Below, piece by piece: positions 22,293 to 30,599 of a stretch of DNA of 64,000 bases. The notes under the pieces were generated by a model that worked only from the letters and a program-made list of their open reading frames with translations, did no database searches and was not told the DNA's origin. Source of the DNA: Clostridium sp. Marseille-P2415 (GTDB lineage Bacteria; Bacillota; Clostridia; Lachnospirales; Lachnospiraceae); contig NZ_LT732526.1 of assembly GCF_900155545.1 (NCBI RefSeq), positions 1,432,796-1,496,795 on the forward strand. The letters are read 5' to 3'. Each line of letters begins with the position of its first letter. Positions within the stretch are counted from its first letter, which is position 1. Both the position numbers and the translations under genes were made by a program.

Positions 22293-23966
22293 TTGCAAAA
22301 AATACTGGATAATAATTATTATGATCTGATTATCAACAACACCTTAGCTCCGACCTATGATACTGGTGATAATATAACTTATATGAACAGAGTGCATTCT
22401 TTGCTTCATATTCCTGTCGGAAATGCAAATCCCTGCGACTTGGGCCGGCATTCCTATAGCAGCTTTCCAACACTTTATACCCTTACTTCTACCATTGCCC
22501 TCGAAAAATCCGGTGTTGCAACGGTCCAGCGAAATCCGGCTTTAGCTTTGTTCGGGCTTGGAGTTCTGGTCGCTGTCATTGATACCGGTATTGATTACCG
22601 GCATCCGGCATTCCTATTTAATGACGGAACCTCCCGTATCCTTACCATGTGGGATCAAACCGAGCAAAGCGGTACCATTCCCGAAGCCTTCACCTATGGC
22701 TCAGAATACAGCAGAGAACAAATCAATACCGCATTAAGCTCAGATGACCCTTTGTCCGTTGTTCCCACGACGGATTTAAATGGGCATGGAACCGCTATGG
22801 CCAGCATATTGGCAGGTACTCCGAATGAAGACGGATCGTTCAGCGGTGTAGTACCTCAGGCCGACCTGGTGATCATAAAATTGAAAGAAGCAAAACAGAA
22901 CTTAAAAAACATTTTTTTTGTTCCGGAAAATGCTCTCTGCTATCAGGAATCCGACATCATACTTGGTGTCCGCTATGCGGTTACGGCAGCAGAACGCTTC
23001 AGCCGCCCTGTTGTCATATGCATCTCTCTGGGAAGCAGTCAGGGAGGCCATGACGGCAAAGACGCAATCAGCGGCTACTTAGACCACCTTTCCCTGCTGC
23101 CTGGAAACGCGGTTTCAGTTTCTGCCGGAAATGAAGGGAATGACCAAAGGCACTATTTTAATGCTACTACCGCAGCCCCGTACTATCATGATGTTGAATT
23201 AAGAGTAGGGAATAATGACACTATGTTTTCCATGGAAATCTGGTCCTATACTCCGGCAAGGCTTTCCATAGATGTCTCTTCCCCGAACCGTGAATCCACC
23301 CGGCCGGTCTTTCCCTCCCTTAATCAATGCAGAAGGTTCAGCTTTATATTTACCCAGACGATTATTTACGTTAACAACATCATTTTTGAGGAAGAATCCG
23401 GAGATCAGCTTATTCTGCTGCGCTTTCAAAATCTCCTCCCGGGAATCTGGTATCTTCGTGTTCAAAACCCTGAAAATGAACCATTCTCATTTCATTCCTG
23501 GCTGCCTTCCGGAGATTTGATATCAAATGATACATTTTTCCTGAATTCCAATCCGGATACTACCATAACTTCTCCCGGAAATGCAAGGCATCCGCTGACC
23601 GTCACCGCCTATAACCAGCTGAATGACAGCATCCTGACGGAATCCAGCAGAGGTTATACAAGAATCGGCGAGATCAAACCTGATATCGCTGCTCCAGGTT
23701 ATCAGATTCCCTGTGCAGTGCCCGGAAACCAATACGGTACCGCAACCGGTACCGGGGCCGCAGCCGCTCAGTCAGCCGGTATTGTTGCAATGGTCTTTGA
23801 GTGGGCAATTGTCAGGGGAAATTATCCAAGAATAACCGGAAATAATGTCAACCGCCTCCTGATCGGCGGTGCAATCCGGAGCCCGTCCGATACATATCCG
23901 AATAACATATGGGGATACGGTCAGGTTGATGTAAACAGACTGTTTGAGCGTTTTACCAGCCAATGA
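22293..23966 (+). CDS. subtilase-family (S8) Csp-like pseudoprotease, copy 2
   Basis: A 557-aa paralogue of the gene at 20168, nearly collinear with it. The TTG at 22293 follows GGGGGAG; a longer upstream reading is not supported because the homology starts here (xxLDNNYYDLIINN). The triad is again incomplete: Asp in VAVIDTGIDY (D97) and His in NGHGTAMAS (H165) are kept, but the Ser motif reads GTGAAAAQSAG (G488). Differences from copy 1 are mostly conservative and spread over the length, with a cluster around the 225-260 region. Loss of the same residue in both copies shows it predates the duplication, and the frame has been maintained since, which points to a selected non-catalytic role. 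Confidence 0.88.
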   Translation: MQKILDNNYYDLIINNTLAPTYDTGDNITYMNRVHSLLHIPVGNANPCDLGRHSYSSFPTLYTLTSTIALEKSGVATVQRNPALALFGLGVLVAVIDTGIDYRHPAFLFNDGTSRILTMWDQTEQSGTIPEAFTYGSEYSREQINTALSSDDPLSVVPTTDLNGHGTAMASILAGTPNEDGSFSGVVPQADLVIIKLKEAKQNLKNIFFVPENALCYQESDIILGVRYAVTAAERFSRPVVICISLGSSQGGHDGKDAISGYLDHLSLLPGNAVSVSAGNEGNDQRHYFNATTAAPYYHDVELRVGNNDTMFSMEIWSYTPARLSIDVSSPNRESTRPVFPSLNQCRRFSFIFTQTIIYVNNIIFEEESGDQLILLRFQNLLPGIWYLRVQNPENEPFSFHSWLPSGDLISNDTFFLNSNPDTTITSPGNARHPLTVTAYNQLNDSILTESSRGYTRIGEIKPDIAAPGYQIPCAVPGNQYGTATGTGAAAAQSAGIVAMVFEWAIVRGNYPRITGNNVNRLLIGGAIRSPSDTYPNNIWGYGQVDVNRLFERFTSQ

Positions 23967-23985
23967 TTCCCCGCTGTAACTAAAA

Positions 23986-24028
23986 AACCTTCAAGCCAGG
24001 TAATTTACTTACCAACAGCTTGAAGGTT
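23986..24028. terminator. bidirectional terminator after subtilase copy 2 and the cupin gene
   Basis: AACCTTCAAGC and GCTTGAAGGTT pair as in copy 1. On the minus strand it is followed by T6 and ends the cupin transcript; on the plus strand the T-tract is weak. Confidence 0.8.
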
Positions 24029-24033
24029 ATGTT

Positions 24034-24378
24034 TTATAAAAAGTCTTCTCTCATCGGTGTAAAGATGTCTACCAGAATTCCTTTTTCAAGGCAGACACAG
24101 CCATGCATGATGCCATCCTGCTTTAAAAGAGTATCCCCCGCTTCCACAACTTTCTTTTCATCTCCTATGGTGAATTCAAACTTTCCGCTTGCCACATAAG
24201 TGATCTGGGTATGAGGGTGGTTATGCAGTTTCCCAATGGCACCCTTTTCAAACCGGTTTTCCACGCACATCATGCCATCGCAATATGCCAGGATCTTTCT
24301 GACAACGCCTTCTGCTGCCTGCTCTCCTTCAATATCCTTATTGAATACCCACTTCTGATCTTTTTCCGGTTTTCTCAT
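24034..24378 (-). CDS. cupin-domain protein (KdgF-like)
   Basis: A 114-aa single cupin barrel. Motif 1 is GAIGKLHNHPHTQITYVASG with three histidines, and motif 2 is GDTLLKQDGIMHGCVCLEKG with a further His, together forming the metal site. The ending ILVDIFTPMREDFL is common in KdgF-type proteins, which help linearise unsaturated uronates from pectin or alginate; without pectin genes nearby this is only a family likeness. It is a single gene on the minus strand, terminated by the hairpin at 23986-24028. Confidence 0.85.
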   Translation of the reverse strand: MRKPEKDQKWVFNKDIEGEQAAEGVVRKILAYCDGMMCVENRFEKGAIGKLHNHPHTQITYVASGKFEFTIGDEKKVVEAGDTLLKQDGIMHGCVCLEKGILVDIFTPMREDFL

Positions 24379-24448
24379 CTCTCCGTCTCCTTGTTTAGTT
24401 GATTTTTACTTAATTCTAAGTAATTTTTTCGTCAATGTCATTCTCCGG

Positions 24449-24790
24449 TTAATTCCAGCTTTTCCATACCTCCGGCTGAAATCCCACCGTAGCCTGTTTC
24501 CCGTTTCTGACAATAGGGGTTTTTAATACCTTCTGGTTTTCCAGGACCTTATCATCTTTCTCCTCGTCTGCAATGTACCTGATAAGCGCCAAAGCGTCCT
24601 GGTCCCGGCAGTTTTCATCCAGCATGGCATGAAGCCCGCCCACTGCCTGCTTTACCCCATTGTACTCGCCTTTGCTCATGCCCTTTTCTTTCATATCTAT
24701 GAATTGATATTTTACGCCGCGCTCTTTAAAATAGCGCTCTGCCTTTTTAGTATCAAAACATTTTCTGGTCCCAAAAATCTGTATATTCAT
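24449..24790 (-). CDS. ArsC/Spx-family thioredoxin-fold protein
   Basis: A 113-aa protein that starts MNIQIFGTRKCFDTKKAERYF. It has the ArsC/Spx fold with a single Cys in TRKC rather than a CxxC, and the conserved cis-Pro region LKTPIVRNGKQATVGFQPEVW. It resembles the YffB/ArsC-like group rather than a transcription-controlling Spx. GGGGTGG precedes the ATG, which overlaps the stop of the upstream wall-binding gene (ATGA), suggesting translational coupling. Function is likely a glutathione- or thiol-dependent reductase; the substrate is unknown. Confidence 0.85.
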   Translation of the reverse strand: MNIQIFGTRKCFDTKKAERYFKERGVKYQFIDMKEKGMSKGEYNGVKQAVGGLHAMLDENCRDQDALALIRYIADEEKDDKVLENQKVLKTPIVRNGKQATVGFQPEVWKSWN

Positions 24791-25785
24791 GAACCACCCC
24801 ATGCGCCGTCATTTCCCACATAAAACCCGTCCGGCGTTGTCGCATTGGCATACATGGCGCCGCTTTCGCCGCAGTAATACCACTTTGAATTCCAATTAAC
24901 CCAGCCGGTCACCATATACCCCGTCTCATTAAAATAATACCAGTTGCTATTGATATACTGCCAGTTGTTTACGGTGTAACTTCTGTCCGCATTGCAATAC
25001 CACCAGCCAATGTCATCCTGTAACCACGCTCCGGTGCTGCTGCCTGCTCCCGGACCGGAGGAACTTGAAGAGCTGCCGGAGCGGATCTCCTCCGCCTCGG
25101 ACGAAGTTACATACCAGGAATCGGACTCTTCCCAGCTGCCTTTGTTTGAGGAACTGTAGACGCCGCGAACCTTGAATGTATAATAACCGCTTTGCGTTAT
25201 ATAACCGGCAAAACTATAGCTGGTGTCTGTGGTTGTGAGTACAGAGGTTACAGAACTGTCCCCGCGGTAAAGCCTTACCTCATATTTATTAGCATCCTCA
25301 CAATCATCCCAGCTGGCCTCGCCATTGGATTCATCCCACTCCAGACCATCCACATCAAGTTCATAATCACCATCCTCATCTTCCAGTGCATCCAGGGTGA
25401 TAGAAACAAGTAATTCCGAGCTGCTGCTGCGGCTTACAGAGGTAACCGTTCCATCCGAACCGCTGATGCTCACACTGCTTTTGGCAAAGCCGCTGGCAAA
25501 ATAATAATCGTCTTCGGCTTCTACGGTAACCTTTAGCTTTGGTTTATCCTCTTCATCCCACTCATCGCTTGGCGTGTTCGTTACTGTTACATCCTCTATC
25601 CGATACTTACTGGAACTGGTTGTTACCGATACATCACTATCGCTGCTTCCTGCCTCGATTTCAGATGTTATCTTAAGGGAAACACTGCTGATTTTAGTCT
25701 CTGTCGCCGCCATCGAGGTAAGTGGAAGCGCTGTAACCAAAATTGTTGTGCCAAATATGGCAATGATTTTACCGCAATTAAACAT
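24787..25785 (-). CDS. secreted protein with choline-binding-type wall repeats
   Basis: A 332-aa exported protein. AGGAGGG is seven bases from the ATG at 25785. A signal peptide ends around TSMAA. Residues about 30-130 form an acidic, Ser/Thr-rich beta domain, about 130-215 look like a fibronectin-type domain (GEASWDDCEDANKYEVRLYRG), and a Ser-rich linker (SGSSSSSSG) leads to four aromatic repeats at the C-terminus (GWWYCNADRSYTVNNWQYI, WYYFNETGYMVTGWV, WYYCGESGAMYANAT) of the cell-wall/choline-binding type. It is probably wall-attached. The partner or substrate is not evident. Its stop overlaps the next gene by four bases. Confidence 0.88.
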   Translation of the reverse strand: MFNCGKIIAIFGTTILVTALPLTSMAATETKISSVSLKITSEIEAGSSDSDVSVTTSSSKYRIEDVTVTNTPSDEWDEEDKPKLKVTVEAEDDYYFASGFAKSSVSISGSDGTVTSVSRSSSSELLVSITLDALEDEDGDYELDVDGLEWDESNGEASWDDCEDANKYEVRLYRGDSSVTSVLTTTDTSYSFAGYITQSGYYTFKVRGVYSSSNKGSWEESDSWYVTSSEAEEIRSGSSSSSSGPGAGSSTGAWLQDDIGWWYCNADRSYTVNNWQYINSNWYYFNETGYMVTGWVNWNSKWYYCGESGAMYANATTPDGFYVGNDGAWGGS

Positions 25786-25942
25786 ATACAATCCCTCCTG
25801 TCTTCGTTTCTATGAAGCTTAACAATCCTGCCTTTCGGCAATCCGTTTTCCTCCTATCTATGTATTAACATATCTAACTGAAAACAATCTTAAATTTAAA
25901 ACCGGACGGCAAAATATTCCATACCTCTTATATATTAAAATA

Positions 25943-25988
25943 CCGCGGAGAAAAATGCAACACAATCCACTTTCTCCGCGGCATATTT
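25943..25988. terminator. strong bidirectional terminator
   Basis: CCGCGGAGAAA (25943-25953) and TTTCTCCGCGG (25971-25981) pair perfectly; T7 follows on the plus strand and TATTTTAATA on the minus. It ends the methionine synthase-like gene on the minus strand. Confidence 0.85.
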
Positions 25989-26003
25989 TTTTCTATACAG
26001 TTG

Positions 26004-27122
26004 TTACCAGACTTCTTCTGAAATCTCCTTCACAAGCTTAAGCTTCGCCCACTGCTCCTCTTCCGTTAATATATTGCCTTCTTCGGTAGAAGCAAAACCG
26101 CACTGAGGGCTGATGGAAAGGCGTTCCAAGGGAATGTACCGGGAAGCCTTGCGGATTCTTGTTATGATGCGTTCCTTGTCCTCCAGCTTTGGCGTTTTCG
26201 TGGTCACAAGCCCCAGCACCACCTGTTTGTCACCATTTACGAACCGAAGCGGATCGAAATCTCCGGAACGCTCATCATCAAATTCCAGATAATATGCCGA
26301 TACATTTTCCTCTCCAAACAGATGAGGCGCTATGGGGGCATATCCGCCGGAAGAAGCCCAGGTAGAATGATAATTCCCCCTGCACACATGTGTATTAATG
26401 ACTAAGTCCTCCGGATGTCCCTCCATGGCGAGATTATTAACCCTTACGTACTTTTGGGCTTCTTCTGCCGCGGATTTCTTCTCTTTTTGCCTGGCCTCCC
26501 AATATTTGGTATCACAGAACATTCCCCAGGTACAGTCATCAAACTGTACGTTCCTGCAGCCTGCCGCGTAAAGATCCGCAAGGACCGTCCGGTAAGCAGC
26601 CGCGATATCCTGGATCAGGCTTTCTTCCTCTTCATAATATGATCTCGTCCGTTCCAGGTTATCCCCCCGCTCCAATTCTGCTAAAAGCTGGGCCGGTGCC
26701 GGTATGGTCTGCCTTGCAGTCACCGTTTCGTCTTCAAACAGCTTTACAAATTTAAAATGCTCTATAAAAGGGTGGTTTTCTCCTGAAATTTTTCCGCATA
26801 ATCCGGCTGATTCGCCCCTTGTAACCTCATCATGAAACGTATATCCCTGGGAAACTTCCAGCTTTTCCACCCCTTTAAGCCCCCACATAAAATCCAGGTG
26901 CCACCAGCTTCTGCGGAACTCACCGTCCGTAATAACAGGAAGGCCGGCCTCCTTTTGCTTTGCGATCAGCTCCGTAATTGCCTGATCCTCAATCTTTCTC
27001 AGCTCTTCATCGGTAACAGTGCCGTTCTTCCAGCCTTCCCGTGCTTTCTTCAAATAATCCGGACGCAGGAAGCTTCCTACTATATCAAATTTAAACGGCG
27101 CTCTTTTTTTTGTCTGGCTCAT
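26004..27122 (-). CDS. cobalamin-independent methionine synthase-like protein (MetE C-terminal family, YxjG/YxjH type)
   Basis: A 372-aa protein with only the catalytic barrel of MetE. The zinc ligands are visible: His and Cys in NTHVCRGNYHST, Glu in YYLEFDDER, and the distal Cys in SPQCGFAS. The usual MetE N-terminal barrel is missing, as in Bacillus YxjG and YxjH, which are used in methionine recycling and may take methyl groups from donors other than the polyglutamyl folate. It diverges from a LysR gene with a perfect MET-box in between, so control by sulphur-amino-acid status is likely. AGGAGAT precedes the ATG. Confidence 0.9.
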   Translation of the reverse strand: MSQTKKRAPFKFDIVGSFLRPDYLKKAREGWKNGTVTDEELRKIEDQAITELIAKQKEAGLPVITDGEFRRSWWHLDFMWGLKGVEKLEVSQGYTFHDEVTRGESAGLCGKISGENHPFIEHFKFVKLFEDETVTARQTIPAPAQLLAELERGDNLERTRSYYEEEESLIQDIAAAYRTVLADLYAAGCRNVQFDDCTWGMFCDTKYWEARQKEKKSAAEEAQKYVRVNNLAMEGHPEDLVINTHVCRGNYHSTWASSGGYAPIAPHLFGEENVSAYYLEFDDERSGDFDPLRFVNGDKQVVLGLVTTKTPKLEDKERIITRIRKASRYIPLERLSISPQCGFASTEEGNILTEEEQWAKLKLVKEISEEVW

Positions 27123-27214
27123 AGATCCATCTCCTTTTTATTCTACATTTGTTTATTCTCTTAAATTCTAGCGGAATAAAAACAAAATGTAAAATTCTAT
27201 AAATTTATGGCACA

Positions 27215-27233
27215 ATATAGTTTGAAACTATAT
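27215..27233. promoter_or_regulatory. MET-box (MtaR/MetR-type LysR operator)
   Basis: ATATAGTTTGAAACTATAT is a perfect dyad with 9-bp arms around one central G. The inner 17 bases match the streptococcal MtaR/MetR MET-box TATAGTTTSAAACTATA exactly. It lies between the methionine synthase-like gene and the LysR gene, about 92 bases from the former and 51 from the latter. Confidence 0.82.
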
Positions 27234-27284
27234 CAATCTATGTTAAAATACCAAAAAAGGTGATAGATACGGAAGGAGAACACA

Positions 27285-28232
27285 ATGACCCTGCAGCAGC
27301 TTCGCTATATCATTACCATCGTCAACTGCGGTTCCATATCAGAGGCAGCAAAACAGCTTTATATCACCCAGCCCAGTCTGTCCAATGCAGTCAAAGAGCT
27401 GGAACATGAATATGGAATTTCCATTTTTAACAGAACCCCCAAAGGCATCTCTCTTTCTCTGGACGGAACGGAATTCCTCTCTTATGCCAGACAGGTGCTG
27501 GAACAAACGGACCTGATGGAGCAGCATTATCTAAACAAAAAGCCCCTCAAAAGAATCTGCTCCATATCCACCCAGCACTATGCCTTTGCTGTCAATGCCT
27601 TTGTCAATCTGGTGTCCAGGCAGGAAAATGAGGAATACGAATTTACGCTCCGGGAGACCAGGACCCATGAGATCATCGAGGATGTGAAGAATTTCCGAAG
27701 CGAGCTTGGTATTCTCTACTTGAACGATTTCAACCGGAAGGTACTGGAAAAGCTTTTTAAGGAGAGCGGCCTCATCTTTCATCCGCTGTTTGAAGCCTCT
27801 CCCCATGTGTTCATAAGCTCTGCCCATCCGTTATCGCGCCAGGATTCCGTTACCCTTGACGATCTTCAACCGTTTCCCTTCCTGGCCTTTGAGCAGGGAG
27901 AGAAGAACTCCTTTTATTATTCTGAAGAAATATTAAGCACTGTGCCCAGAAAGAAAATCATCTATGTCAGCGACCGGGCCACTCTTTTCAATCTGCTGAT
28001 CGGTTTAAACGGTTATACCATCTGCAGCGGCATTTTAAACAGCAACTTAAACGGCGATAATATCATTGCTGTTCCGCTTCGCACCTCGGAACATATGAAG
28101 ATCGGCTGGATTGCCAATCCGAAAGTCCATTTAAGCATATTTGCGGAAAATTACCTGGAAGAATTAAAAAATCTGATCCAGAAGGATGGCTTAGCTGTAT
28201 ATCCTGTGGAACCGTCTTCCACCGATGTTTAA
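27285..28232 (+). CDS. LysR-family regulator, probably of methionine metabolism
   Basis: A 315-aa LysR protein. The N-terminal helix-turn-helix (SISEAAKQLYITQPSLSNAVKELE) and the following RTPKGISLSLDG wing are standard. The effector domain runs from about residue 92 to the end. It resembles CysB/MtaR/CmbR-type regulators of sulphur metabolism in the low-GC Gram-positives, and the perfect MET-box in its own promoter region supports that. It probably senses homocysteine or O-acetylserine-like signals, controls the divergent synthase gene and represses itself. GGAAGGAG precedes the ATG. Confidence 0.9.
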   Translation: MTLQQLRYIITIVNCGSISEAAKQLYITQPSLSNAVKELEHEYGISIFNRTPKGISLSLDGTEFLSYARQVLEQTDLMEQHYLNKKPLKRICSISTQHYAFAVNAFVNLVSRQENEEYEFTLRETRTHEIIEDVKNFRSELGILYLNDFNRKVLEKLFKESGLIFHPLFEASPHVFISSAHPLSRQDSVTLDDLQPFPFLAFEQGEKNSFYYSEEILSTVPRKKIIYVSDRATLFNLLIGLNGYTICSGILNSNLNGDNIIAVPLRTSEHMKIGWIANPKVHLSIFAENYLEELKNLIQKDGLAVYPVEPSSTDV

Positions 28233-28234
28233 TT

Positions 28235-28522
28235 TTCAGTGACCGCATTTACGCAGCCGGGGAGATAAAGAAGCGGGTTTCCGTTCCGGTCTATGCTGTC
28301 GGAGGAATCACGACTGTTAATATGGCCGGGGAGATATTGCAGAAAACCGGAGCAGATATGGTTGATATTGGCCGTGGTACGCTGGTAAATCCCAATTGGG
28401 CCAATGATGCAAAAGCCGGGAAAGACGTAGGAACCTGCTTTCATTGCAAAACCTGCATGTGGCGAGTGGACCCCGGGAAATGTCCGGGCAGAAGCAAACG
28501 AAACGCCAGAAAGGAACAGTAA
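28235..28522 (+). pseudogene. C-terminal remnant of an NADH:flavin oxidoreductase (old yellow enzyme family)
   Basis: The frame encodes only the last roughly 95 residues of an OYE-type enzyme: SDRIYAAGEIKKRVSVPVYA, VGGITTVNMAGEIL, GADMVDIGRGTLVNPNW and the Cys-rich CFHCKTCMW. The N-terminal two thirds of the barrel, including the FMN-contacting start, are missing. The homology begins about three bases after the LysR stop codon, with no spacer or start codon, so a deletion joined the LysR gene to the tail of the next gene. An internal ATG at 28322 has no role evident. It is followed by a good terminator. Confidence 0.85.
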
Positions 28523-28530
28523 GAATATTC

Positions 28531-28572
28531 AAAGAGGATCCGCGCACAGCATCCTGTGAGCGGGTCCTCTTT
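28531..28572. terminator. bidirectional terminator
   Basis: AAAGAGGATCCGC pairs with GCGGGTCCTCTTT with one wobble pair. It lies between the convergent OYE remnant and DUF4914 gene. Confidence 0.8.
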
Positions 28573-28587
28573 GATATAGAACCAATA

Positions 28588-30465
28588 TTAATATCTCATT
28601 GGTATAATGTCTAAATATTCCTTAACCGTCGCACCTTCAAGGAACATTTGAATGATCTGTCTTCCTAACGGATTCAAATCTTCCGTGTTATACTTGATGA
28701 GCTCCTGTCTGAAAAAGTCTGTTAGTATCTTAGCTCCGGCATCATATCCTTCCAGCCCTACCTCCTGCTGGGTCTCCGGTCTTAAAAAGGCTCTTCTTAT
28801 ATACTGGCCGTCAATTTTCAATGAATCAAGGCCAAATCCCAAAAGCGGGCAGCGTGCTTCCACCAGATGCTCCGGTTTAAACTTGGCACTGCCGCGGCGC
28901 GCAATGTACTCTCTGGCAACCCACTGCGGCATAAAGCTTACTTCATAGGCACCAATGTGCTGATTGGGTATCAAAACATACCGGGTATTGGTCGATTTTA
29001 CAATCTGGTCAAGCAGCAGATTGGCCTGAGTTACCATTTTTCCGGTTGCGAACGGCCAGTAAGAACCAACTCCTTCGCTGGTCATTTCCAGAGAATCAAT
29101 AATACTTGGATTGTTGAATCCTCTTGGAGCCACCAGACGCCACAGCCATGCCAGCGCCGGAGGCAGAATGTGGAGAATGCCCAGAATTCCGTATGACGGG
29201 TTTTCCTTCGTACATGCCGGGGTCCGCACGCCAAAGCTCCTCACATCCACTTCCACCGGGGTATCAATGGCCTTGGGAACCAGCCTTCTTGGCAAAATTA
29301 CACGTGGATTGGGGCAGGGTTTCCCATTCTGATCCAATGTGTGTTCCCAAACCAGACAGGTCGCCCCCGGAACTGCCTGCATATTTAAGAAAATAAGGGG
29401 TTCTTCCGGCTGGATCAATATTTTCTCATATTGAGGAGAGGAACCATAGCACTTAATATTATCCAACCGCAAAAACCATGCGGATTCCGCATCCTTAACA
29501 ACCAGCTTTTTGCTGTCATTTTGCATGTTCGGATGGCATAATGCCATATCATCCGTCACCGGAATCAGATCGCAGGTTTCGTTTAATACCAGATAATTTT
29601 TTTCACCTGTAACTGTATTTTTGCCCAATATGGCTCTGCCATCCATTTCCTTATGAATGTCTTCGATCATCTCACTTTTTCCGCCTCCGGAAGCGCCTTC
29701 GTGCATGATGACGATCTCATTATCATAAGGAGTGATCACTTTTACTGTTGATGCGTGTGCGGTTACCCAGCCTTCCTCTTCTCCTATATTGAGTAGAACT
29801 CCATAAATGCCCTTTTTTGCACTTGGGCCTGGATATAAATTATAGGAATAAACCTCGTGAATATCATCGAGGCGGTTATGAACAACGATCTGTTTCCCAT
29901 TAAAATGGGTATGACGGAATGGGGGGGCCAGAAAAACAATAGCTCTTGGCTTAAAATCGGAAGAAATCTCATCGATATTTAAAAATCCCTGTAAATCTGC
30001 AAGGCCCGCTGCGAAAAATCCTGCATTTGACGGAGCGATCAGGACGGAATCATATCCATACTCAAGCCCGCCTGATTTAAATGGGAAAAAAATAAGCTCC
30101 TGTTTCTTCAGCCAATCAAAGGTTCCCATTCTCAAAGTTTCAAAATCAGCTTGATAAACCTCCTCGTATCTGGGCTTATCCGTTGGTTTCCGGTCCGCAA
30201 TTAACAGGCAGTCAGGATCTCGCCTTCTCATATAGTCATCCGTATAATTAACAACGACTCCGTTTTTACATTTCGTAGCGGTTGCTTCTAATATCGTACC
30301 TTTGCCCTCAACATCATATTCAATATCAAACACAGGGTTCTCCGAATTCCCCATTGCAAGCGCCAGCAGATCTTCTCTTGTCTTAGGTATGACAACACCC
30401 TTTGATTGAACTAATATTTCCTGTACATACTCCGGTAAACTCATATTGTGTAAACATTCCAGCAT
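28588..30465 (-). CDS. DUF4914-family protein, P-loop nucleotide-binding
   Basis: A 625-aa protein. The start is the ATG at 30465 with GGAGG six bases ahead; the longer frame upstream runs through hairpins and is not coding. A glycine-rich loop IVMHEGASGGGKSEMIEDIH (about residue 260-280) is a Walker A of the kind seen in PEP-carboxykinase-like and HPr-kinase-like folds. Further conserved-looking stretches are LIFFPFKSGGLEYGYDS, IVFLAPPFRHTHFNGKQIVV and FLNMQAVPGATCLVWEH. The domain of unknown function DUF4914 has this length and loop. No signal peptide or helix is seen. Function is unknown; nucleotide binding is the safe statement. The leader carries two hairpins. Confidence 0.82.
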   Translation of the reverse strand: MLECLHNMSLPEYVQEILVQSKGVVIPKTREDLLALAMGNSENPVFDIEYDVEGKGTILEATATKCKNGVVVNYTDDYMRRRDPDCLLIADRKPTDKPRYEEVYQADFETLRMGTFDWLKKQELIFFPFKSGGLEYGYDSVLIAPSNAGFFAAGLADLQGFLNIDEISSDFKPRAIVFLAPPFRHTHFNGKQIVVHNRLDDIHEVYSYNLYPGPSAKKGIYGVLLNIGEEEGWVTAHASTVKVITPYDNEIVIMHEGASGGGKSEMIEDIHKEMDGRAILGKNTVTGEKNYLVLNETCDLIPVTDDMALCHPNMQNDSKKLVVKDAESAWFLRLDNIKCYGSSPQYEKILIQPEEPLIFLNMQAVPGATCLVWEHTLDQNGKPCPNPRVILPRRLVPKAIDTPVEVDVRSFGVRTPACTKENPSYGILGILHILPPALAWLWRLVAPRGFNNPSIIDSLEMTSEGVGSYWPFATGKMVTQANLLLDQIVKSTNTRYVLIPNQHIGAYEVSFMPQWVAREYIARRGSAKFKPEHLVEARCPLLGFGLDSLKIDGQYIRRAFLRPETQQEVGLEGYDAGAKILTDFFRQELIKYNTEDLNPLGRQIIQMFLEGATVKEYLDIIPMRY

Positions 30466-30481
30466 ATTTTCCTCCGTTCCT

Positions 30482-30531
30482 GTGCATACCCGATGCACAT
30501 CTTTCGTCTGCACCGAAAAAATGCCGGTGCA
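30482..30531 (-). promoter_or_regulatory. two-hairpin 5' leader of the DUF4914 gene
   Basis: TGCACCG-N9-CGGTGCA (30509-30531) and GTGCAT-N5-ATGCAC (30482-30498) are perfect stems that share GTGCA/TGCAC ends, so they could also pair with each other as alternative structures. The second ends about six bases before the ribosome site. No known riboswitch consensus is recognised. Confidence 0.45.
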
Positions 30532-30599
30532 AACCTTGTAAGTCCAAGTTTTCCTCGACTTACTGATTCCCAATTTTATTAAGTATTACATAGTTTTTA

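Larger units (their letters stand above)
20071..24028 (+). repeat. tandem duplication of a promoter-subtilase-terminator unit
   Basis: Unit 1 spans about 20071-21899 and unit 2 about 22196-24028. They share the GGCAGCCGG/AAAACTCATA/CATAAAnTA upstream block, the whole coding region with most residues identical, and the same AACCTTCAAGC...GCTTGAAGGTT terminator. The rubredoxin gene lies between the units on the other strand. Confidence 0.85.

Noticed and set aside
27123-27284. SAM riboswitch or T-box ahead of the methionine synthase-like gene
   Set aside because: The interval is only about 160 bases, has no terminator/antiterminator pair and is explained by the MET-box.
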